From Enterocloster bolteae (GTDB lineage Bacteria; Bacillota; Clostridia; Lachnospirales; Lachnospiraceae), in NCBI GenBank assembly GCA_021772025.1, contig JAETNT010000038.1:1-38777 (forward strand): a stretch of 38,777 nt of DNA, given 5' to 3'. Below are positions 34,701-38,777 of this stretch, one piece after another. The notes below the pieces were generated by a model. The model was not told the DNA's origin, ran no database searches, and worked only from the letters and a program-made list of their open reading frames with translations. A program made the position numbers and the translations under genes. The stretch's first letter is position 1. Each line of letters starts with the position of its first letter.

Positions 34701-35044
34701 AGCGCAAAAGTATGGTGGAGCAATTTTCAGAAGGAAAGATCCCGGTATTTTTAATCTCTCTAAAAGCAGGAGGAACCGGGCTTAACCTTACGGCGGCAGA
34801 CATGGTAATCCACTACGACCCTTGGTGGAATAAGGCGGCTATGGATCAGGCCAGCGACAGGGCTCATCGGATTGGCCAGGAAAATGCGGTTACGGTGATG
34901 AATCTGGTAGTCAGGGATACAGTGGAAGAAAAAATTATCGCTCTGCAGCAAAAAAAGGCGGAGATGGCGGACGCGGTTATGGACGGCAGCGGAATTTCCC
35001 AGCACAGGCTGACCAGAGAGGATTTGCTGAAATGCCTGACGTAA
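31745..35044 (+). CDS. SNF2-type DNA helicase with SWIM zinc finger
   Basis: A 1099-residue ATP-driven DNA or nucleoprotein remodeller. A SWIM zinc finger is at residues 71-85 (CTC...CKH, ligands C71, C73, C83, H85). Then comes a long middle region (about 100-620) of the SNF2-associated type. The motor has DDMGLGKT (about 665-672), the DEAQ box (about 762), GTPIENQLSDLWSIFDFI, and the C-terminal helicase motifs SLKAGGTGLNLT and DQASDRAHRIGQ near residue 1030. The SWIM-SNF2 pair is widespread in Firmicutes and has no fixed role; repair and transcription recycling are suggested in related groups. It may be cotranscribed with the coiled-coil and RNA methylase genes that follow after 73 bases. 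Confidence 0.94.
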   Translation: MLLVNTIRKECFSATYQKGANIYLSDKIENQSIEKENRSSKIRADVIGSGRQKYKTSVTISDDDDITEYSCTCPAYSSYFGMCKHCVALALSYRGYQLAKEKKDREQEGPTGKPGLSKTSVSKEGQKKARPVTSSQLKTMISSYASMGKSRFMEGYRGEIQLIPEFDCLGQNMSVEFKIGTQRKYVLKNVCKLLDHVEKGTYDSYGKSLGFVHTRDAFTEEALQWIDLMSSLLRARYHNFSFASQNYSSNFRKIPLQALGLEKCFQMYMGKTFQAGDREYRIKDENPRLKLTVTAEGEDGVRLKMAPVQAIYGSSRRYLVLDGIIYQCSPEFSVKVWPALVALNAVNPEGYSYYYGREGSLYLDKEDFRGFFGNVAPVLEPYLEIVTEHFDPEQYRPREAELCVYLEYEEGVPYSVQARAEAVYGDAVYDIFEDMDLEKEYRDVEKERLLTEELSQYFTFQKTKSGYLGYCPGEEELYDLLKNGLERLYKITSLMIDEKIRGIRLVKSPKVTIGVSLQEGMLDFSLESEDMSLEEMESVLASLRRKKKFYRMKSGDFISLENNGLSLISDLSSGLQIPAGELETGHFRAPDYRAAYVSEAVKEAGEGVNIKRSADFKRLIRDMKSYSDSDFEVPQEIKADLRGYQKDGFRWLAILDAWGFGGILADDMGLGKTLQVIAFLQMKKENALIVCPASLVYNWESEVKRFAPKLKPCIIAGSAKDRKAQIENMPEERAGWVFITSYDLLKKDISFYKDKKFYCMVADEAQYLKNAGTQTAKTVKQVKAQRRFALTGTPIENQLSDLWSIFDFIMPGYLYGYSRFREELELPAAARKDEDALRRLKMLVTPFILRRKKKDVLKDLPDKLEEVVYTRMEEAQRKVYDAHVKRLRLELAGQSEEEYNQNKLKYLAELTRLRMICCCPALCFESYEGGSAKTEMCMELIENAVSGGHRLLVFSQFTKMLDILSEELKKRKLAYLYLSGQNTKEERKSMVEQFSEGKIPVFLISLKAGGTGLNLTAADMVIHYDPWWNKAAMDQASDRAHRIGQENAVTVMNLVVRDTVEEKIIALQQKKAEMADAVMDGSGISQHRLTREDLLKCLT

Positions 35045-35117
35045 CAGGTTCCTGATATTTGACTGCATATATAATTTCGAAGGGAAAGGTCTGCTTTCGG
35101 ATACATGGAGGTTCTTT

Positions 35118-36053
35118 ATGGCACTATATAACGATCAATTAAGAAAATTTCAGGAGGAAGCGGCAAAAAAGGCGGGCCTGGAGTCCAGAATCAGAGAATT
35201 AGACAGACAGAGACAGGAGCTGACGGCCAGAGTGCGGCAGCTTGAATGGATAAAATCGAAAGAACAGTCGGATGTAGACAAGCTGGAAGGACACAGTCTG
35301 GCGGCATTTTTCTATGGGGTTATTGGAAAAATGGATGAAAAGCTGAATCAAGAGAGAGAAGAGGCCTACGCCGCCAAAGTAAAATATGATACGGCCGCCT
35401 ATGAGCTGGAGACTGTTTCAGAAGAACTGGAGCGGTGCCAGGTACAGCTTAGGAGCTTAAGGAGCTGTGAACAGCACTACGAGGAAATGCTAAAGGAAAA
35501 GAGCCGGGAAATGAAAAACTCCGGCACTCTGTTTGGAAAAGAAATTTTAAAATTAGAAGAGCGGGAGGCTTATTTGGAGAGTCAGAAAAGGGAAATACAA
35601 GAAGCCATCCGGGCCGGAAGAGAAGCCCTCGACACTTCAGACGCTATCCTGTTAAGCCTCGGCAGCGCGGAAAACTGGGGAACCTGGGATTTAATAGGCG
35701 GAGGCCTGATGACGGATATGATCAAGCACAGCAAACTGGACGAGGCGCAAAACCAGGTGACCGTTCTCCAGGAAAAATTAAGAAGGTTTAAGACAGAGCT
35801 TGCGGATATTGAGATCCAGGCAGATTTGCAGGTGGGCATCAGCGGATTTATGCGTTTTGCAGACGTTTTCTTTGACGGGCTGTTTGCAGATTGGGCAGTA
35901 ATGAATAAAATCAGCAGCTCCAAGTCACAGGTACAGGATACCAAGGCGCAGATCGAAAGAGTTTTGAACCATCTGCATTCCATGGACAGAAAAATCCAGG
36001 CGGATTTGGAAGCAGCCGGACAGAAACGAAAGGACTTGATTATGAATGCATAA
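35118..36053 (+). CDS. Coiled-coil protein of unknown function
   Basis: A 311-residue soluble protein. Heptad-rich helices run from residues 1 to about 55 and about 75-190, then a short non-helical hinge (LLSLGSAENWGTWDLIGGGLMTD, about 173-197) interrupts, followed by another helical region to the end. The hinge is Gly and Trp rich and the helices are Glu, Gln, Arg and Lys rich, like a spacer or scaffold protein. A ribosome site (ATGGAGGTTCTTT) precedes the ATG. Its last 8 bases overlap the start of the RNA methylase gene. No known family can be named with confidence. Confidence 0.75.
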   Translation: MALYNDQLRKFQEEAAKKAGLESRIRELDRQRQELTARVRQLEWIKSKEQSDVDKLEGHSLAAFFYGVIGKMDEKLNQEREEAYAAKVKYDTAAYELETVSEELERCQVQLRSLRSCEQHYEEMLKEKSREMKNSGTLFGKEILKLEEREAYLESQKREIQEAIRAGREALDTSDAILLSLGSAENWGTWDLIGGGLMTDMIKHSKLDEAQNQVTVLQEKLRRFKTELADIEIQADLQVGISGFMRFADVFFDGLFADWAVMNKISSSKSQVQDTKAQIERVLNHLHSMDRKIQADLEAAGQKRKDLIMNA

Positions 36054-36921
36054 TATTAATGTTATCACAGATTTTTCGGCGCCGGAATTGGATATCTACG
36101 CCCGTCTTTCTGAGAGCCAGCTGCTCCACTACTATGAGCCGGACAGAGGAATCTTTATTGCAGAAAGCCCCAAGGTTATCGGAAGGGCTTTGGATGCCGG
36201 ATATGAACCTATTTCTTTCTTGATGGAGGCAAAGCATATAGAGGGAGAGGCAGGTGAGCTCCTTACCCGATGCAGGGACGTTCCGGTTTATACGGCGGAA
36301 TTTGATGTGCTGACCAAACTTACCGGTTTTCAGCTTACCCGGGGCGTCCTGTGCGCTATGCGCCGCCGCTGTCTTCCGGGTGTGCGAGGCCTCTGCGCCG
36401 GAGCAAATCGGATAGCCGTTCTGGAAAATGTAATGAACCCTACCAATGTGGGAGCAATTTTCCGGTCAGCCGCTGCATTGGGAATGGATGGAGTATTGCT
36501 GACGCCGGGATGCAGCGATCCTTTATACCGCCGGGCCTCCAGGGTCAGCATGGGAACGGTATTTCAGGTTCCCTGGACCTTTTTTGCGGAATACCCGACA
36601 GAACCCGCCGGTAATGCCTTTTGTCGGATGCATGGAGAAGATGAGAGCTGGCCTCAAAAGGGTATGGGTATTTTAAGGGAATTAGGGTTTAAAACCGTGG
36701 CAATGGCACTTAGGGACGATTCCATAAGCCTTACCGATCCGGCGCTGAAGGCAGAGGAGAAGCTGGCAATTGTTATAGGAACAGAGGGAGACGGCCTGGC
36801 GGACAGAACCATAGCAGACTGCGATTATACTGTGCGGATTCCTATGGCGGGAAAAGTGGATTCCCTTAATGCGTCCGTGGCGGGGGCCATTGCATTTTGG
36901 GAGTTGGGAAAGAAGGGCTGA
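36046..36921 (+). CDS. TrmH/SpoU-family RNA methyltransferase
   Basis: A 291-residue SAM-dependent RNA 2'-O-ribose methylase. The three SPOUT motifs are present: NPTNVGAIFRSAAALG, AIVIGTEGDGL and IPMAGKVDSLNASVAGAIAFW, which together make the trefoil knot. The N-terminal 110 residues form a SpoU substrate-binding domain (ESPKVIGRALDAGYEPIS). The target nucleotide, rRNA or tRNA, is not determinable from this. The reading frame ends at a point where the neighbouring ATPase remnant begins, so the last few residues (ELGKKG) could be altered by that junction. Confidence 0.93.
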   Translation: MHNINVITDFSAPELDIYARLSESQLLHYYEPDRGIFIAESPKVIGRALDAGYEPISFLMEAKHIEGEAGELLTRCRDVPVYTAEFDVLTKLTGFQLTRGVLCAMRRRCLPGVRGLCAGANRIAVLENVMNPTNVGAIFRSAAALGMDGVLLTPGCSDPLYRRASRVSMGTVFQVPWTFFAEYPTEPAGNAFCRMHGEDESWPQKGMGILRELGFKTVAMALRDDSISLTDPALKAEEKLAIVIGTEGDGLADRTIADCDYTVRIPMAGKVDSLNASVAGAIAFWELGKKG

Positions 36922-37100
36922 TTGTATTTGATGAGGTGCAGCTTTGTGAGCGGGCCCTGACTTTGCTGAAATATTTTGTGAGGACGATCCGGATTATCAT
37001 ATTATCGTGGCAGGCCTCTTTTTTGCTCGTTTCTGGAAAAGGCGATGATAATCTTCTGCTTTGTAATGGCTTTTCAGATAAAAGCTTTTATCCATACTTG
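36913..37100 (+). pseudogene. Frameshifted remnant of an AAA_14-type ATPase
   Basis: Beginning in a frame different from the methylase, codons read GLIVFDEVQLCERALTLLKYF, the Walker B strand and following helix of the AAA_14/DUF4143 ATPase family. The next part, CEDDPDYHIIVAGLFF, fits the same family only after a one-base shift at about 36977 (a T lost from a TTTT run). SGKGDDNLL and NGFSDKSF after that recall the family's -VGKVD- and -F-EFL region with further frame changes. Walker A and the C-terminal DUF4143 domain are absent. The gene is dead. The first remnant at 19158-19313 is in the other orientation and covers a different, later part of the same family. Confidence 0.7.
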
Positions 37101-37236
37101 ACTTATCTTGTAAATTCATATATATTAAAAATAGTTTAGTACCATACTAAATTACATCATAAGTTCAAATAATGATTTATCGAAAACGCCGTTTGTAACG
37201 GTCCGCAGAGAGTGGAAAAAGGGGCTGTCGCTTTAA

Positions 37237-37254
37237 CAATGTCAGTAAGTTAAG
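37237..37254 (+). repeat. Left terminal inverted repeat of the IS
   Basis: CAATGTCAGTAAGTTAAG, the exact inverse complement of 38760-38777. The repeat may extend left to 37221. Confidence 0.85.
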
Positions 37255-37262
37255 ATAGCTCC

Positions 37263-37303
37263 AAAGAGTGAGTACAGCAAATTTATGTACTCATTCTTTT
37301 TTT
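37263..37303 (+). terminator. IS-borne terminator before the transposase gene
   Basis: AAAGAGTGAGTACA (37263-37276) pairs with TGTACTCATTCTTT (37286-37299) around a nine-base loop, then a T run to 37303. It would block transcripts entering from outside the element, a known protective feature of insertion sequences. The in-frame ATG at 37285 lies at this hairpin and is unlikely to be used. Confidence 0.75.
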
Positions 37304-37320
37304 GTAATAAAATCAAAATA

Positions 37321-38628
37321 ATGCTTGACAAATCATCTCAAATTTGCGGCGACATCATTTCAGATATGCAGTCTGCACCTCATTTGTTTGTAAAACAGCC
37401 GGGGAAAGATTTTTCCAGGAAACGTAAACTTTCTTTCTCCGATACAGTCCGATTCCTTTTAAGCATGAATGGAAATACAATGCGGCGGGAATGGATGGAA
37501 TTCTGGGATTTTCAGCCGGATATGGCTTCTATTCCTGCCTTTTTTCAACAACGTCGAAAATTATTACCTGATTCTATGGATTTTTTATTCCACATGTTCA
37601 ATGATTCTTTCACATCCATGGACACGTACCGTGGATACCGTCTGCTTGCCTGTGATGGCTCTGATTTAGCCATTGCTCATAATCCAGAAGATAAAGATAC
37701 TCATAGACGCCATAACTCTTTGGAACTCAATCAAAAGGGATATAACCAGCTTCATTTAAATGCTTTGTATGATCTGAAAAACCGCATTTATACAGATGTC
37801 ATCCTTCAGCCTGGCCGCTATCCCAATGAAACGGGGGCTCTTATAGACATGATGCAACGTTCCAAAATCCAGAAACCGGTATTACTAATCGCAGATCGCG
37901 GATATGAAAGTTATAACGTCCTTGCCCATGCACAGGAAAAGGGATGGAAGTTTTTGATCCGCGCAAAAGATCTTGGCAGCCATGGGATTCTTACGCACTT
38001 ACCTATACCAGATCATGGAACTTTCGATTGCACTTTATCACTGATACTTACACGAAAACAGACAAAAGAGATAAAAAATCAGCCACAGGTCTATCGGTGC
38101 CTGACTAATAAAACTTCCTGTGACTTTCTTGATCCAGTGAAAAATCCATTCTATACACTCCATTTTCGTGTCCTTCGATTTCCAATCTCAGAAAGCACGA
38201 TGGAATGTATTATTACAAATTTAGAGGAGGATGCGTTTCCCATGGAAGAAATCAAAAAACTTTATGGCTGGAGATGGGGAATTGAACGTTCTTTCCGAGA
38301 ACTAAAATATACGATAGGGTTGACAAATTTTCATTCTAAAAAGGTGGAGTATATTCAGCAGGAAATTTTTGCCCGATTGATCATTTACAACTTCTGTGAA
38401 CGGATTGTCACTGGCATAGGAATCCAACAAAAGAATAGGAAATATACTTACCAGATTAATTTCACAGCGGCTGTTCTGATATGCCGGGAATTTTTCCGCA
38501 GCCGGATACCTCCACCAGCTTTAGAAGCATTCATTCAAAAGAATGTTCTTCCTGTGAGAGAAGGGCGAAAGGCTCCGCGAAAAGTCCGTCCCAACTCTGC
38601 AGTAAGCTTCTTGTATAGGATACCATAA
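37321..38628 (+). CDS. IS4-family DDE transposase
   Basis: A 435-residue transposase counted from the ATG at 37321. The catalytic residues D112 (ACDGSDLA), D192 (LIADRGYES) and E322 are seen, the last in WRWGIERSFRELKYTIGL, which is the IS4 Y-R-E-K type signature. The start at 37321 is preferred to 37285, which lies in the terminator stem; neither has a strong ribosome site, common for transposases kept at low level. The frame is intact, so the element may be active. AT content is higher than in the flanking genes, consistent with a recent arrival. Confidence 0.93.
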   Translation: MLDKSSQICGDIISDMQSAPHLFVKQPGKDFSRKRKLSFSDTVRFLLSMNGNTMRREWMEFWDFQPDMASIPAFFQQRRKLLPDSMDFLFHMFNDSFTSMDTYRGYRLLACDGSDLAIAHNPEDKDTHRRHNSLELNQKGYNQLHLNALYDLKNRIYTDVILQPGRYPNETGALIDMMQRSKIQKPVLLIADRGYESYNVLAHAQEKGWKFLIRAKDLGSHGILTHLPIPDHGTFDCTLSLILTRKQTKEIKNQPQVYRCLTNKTSCDFLDPVKNPFYTLHFRVLRFPISESTMECIITNLEEDAFPMEEIKKLYGWRWGIERSFRELKYTIGLTNFHSKKVEYIQQEIFARLIIYNFCERIVTGIGIQQKNRKYTYQINFTAAVLICREFFRSRIPPPALEAFIQKNVLPVREGRKAPRKVRPNSAVSFLYRIP

Positions 38629-38690
38629 AAAATCCTAAAAAGACATAGAATCATGCGGTTAAGTGGGACTGCTTTATTTGCTATGCGAAA

Positions 38691-38728
38691 AAATGGCTGA
38701 AAGCAGAACTTCTTGCTCTCAGCCATTT
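38691..38728 (-). terminator. Inward-facing terminator at the right IS end
   Basis: AAATGGCTGA (38691-38700) pairs with TCAGCCATTT (38719-38728), with AGCA/TGCT extending the stem inside. On the - strand the stem is followed by a T run (A run at 38688-38693 on +). It would stop antisense transcripts entering the transposase gene from the right side. Confidence 0.65.
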
Positions 38729-38759
38729 GAAATTTCATACGGGAGTCTCTTGCAATGTC

Positions 38760-38777
38760 CTTAACTTACTGACATTG
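38760..38777 (-). repeat. Right terminal inverted repeat of the IS
   Basis: CTTAACTTACTGACATTG, the inverse complement of the left repeat at 37237-37254. It ends exactly at the last base of the window. Confidence 0.85.

Larger units (their letters stand above)
37221..38777 (+). mobile_element. IS4-type insertion sequence, probably cut at the window end
   Basis: The 18-base repeat CAATGTCAGTAAGTTAAG (37237-37254) is exactly repeated in inverse at 38760-38777. Directly left of it, the sequence from 37221 begins with GGGGCTGTCGCTTTAA, a start typical of IS ends, so the true terminal repeat is probably about 34 bases and its right copy would run 16 bases past the window. Between the ends lies one transposase gene with lower GC than its surroundings, and hairpins at both sides (37263-37299 and 38691-38728) that would stop outside transcription from entering. 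It has inserted beside the AAA ATPase remnant. Target duplication cannot be checked here. Confidence 0.85.

Noticed and set aside
37140..37220. Open stretch coding for a piece ending in TVRREWKKG just before the IS
   Set aside because: It is open but short, has no start or ribosome site and no recognised family. It may be the end of an interrupted gene, but this cannot be supported.

Overview
The window looks like chromosomal DNA of an anaerobic Firmicute, most likely a Lachnospiraceae (Clostridium cluster XIVa) member. The grounds are strong AGGAGG-type ribosome sites, moderate GC, PyrK/PyrDB-type pyrimidine genes, a flavodiiron oxygen/NO reductase, VanZ and small conserved membrane proteins, and a 7TM hybrid histidine kinase typical of that family. 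The genus cannot be fixed from the sequence alone. No rRNA, tRNA, CRISPR array or phage module was seen.

Layout. (1) 57-6821, + strand: a two-hairpin leader ending in an intrinsic terminator, then a secreted M14 metallo-carboxypeptidase, an ABC ATPase, a zinc-ribbon membrane protein with a large outer domain, two ABC-2 type permeases, and a small helical protein. (2) 6827-8774, - strand: flavodiiron protein FprA and an LprI/DUF1311-type lipoprotein, each with its own promoter. (3) 8929-13334, + strand: pyrF-pyrK-pyrD-pyrE, followed by a 49-residue membrane peptide, a VanZ-like protein and another small membrane protein. (4) 13339-15423: an M29 aminopeptidase. (5) 15445-19096: purE-purM-purN-purD with a promoter and a terminator. 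(6) 19158-19313: remnant of an AAA ATPase. (7) 19317-23614: a 7TM hybrid kinase with receiver and HPt domains, two stand-alone receivers and a CheX-like phosphatase, forming a self-contained phosphorelay with no chemotaxis genes nearby. (8) 23824-30190: an AraC regulator divergent from a GH31 alpha-glycosidase and a three-part TRAP transporter, probably a catabolic cassette for a glycoside that yields an acidic product. (9) 30197-36921: a DNA alkyl-transferase, a family-specific protein of unknown role, a SWIM/SNF2 helicase, a coiled-coil protein and a TrmH-type RNA methylase. (10) 36915-38777: a frameshifted second AAA ATPase remnant, then an IS4-type insertion sequence whose right end coincides with the end of the window.

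How the parts work together. Most of the window is housekeeping (de novo pyrimidine and purine synthesis, peptide turnover, oxygen protection). The less ordinary pieces are the M14/ABC/zinc-ribbon operon, the kinase-receiver-CheX-receiver cluster, and the AraC/GH31/TRAP cassette. The two AAA ATPase fragments and the IS mark places where accessory genes were gained and are decaying.
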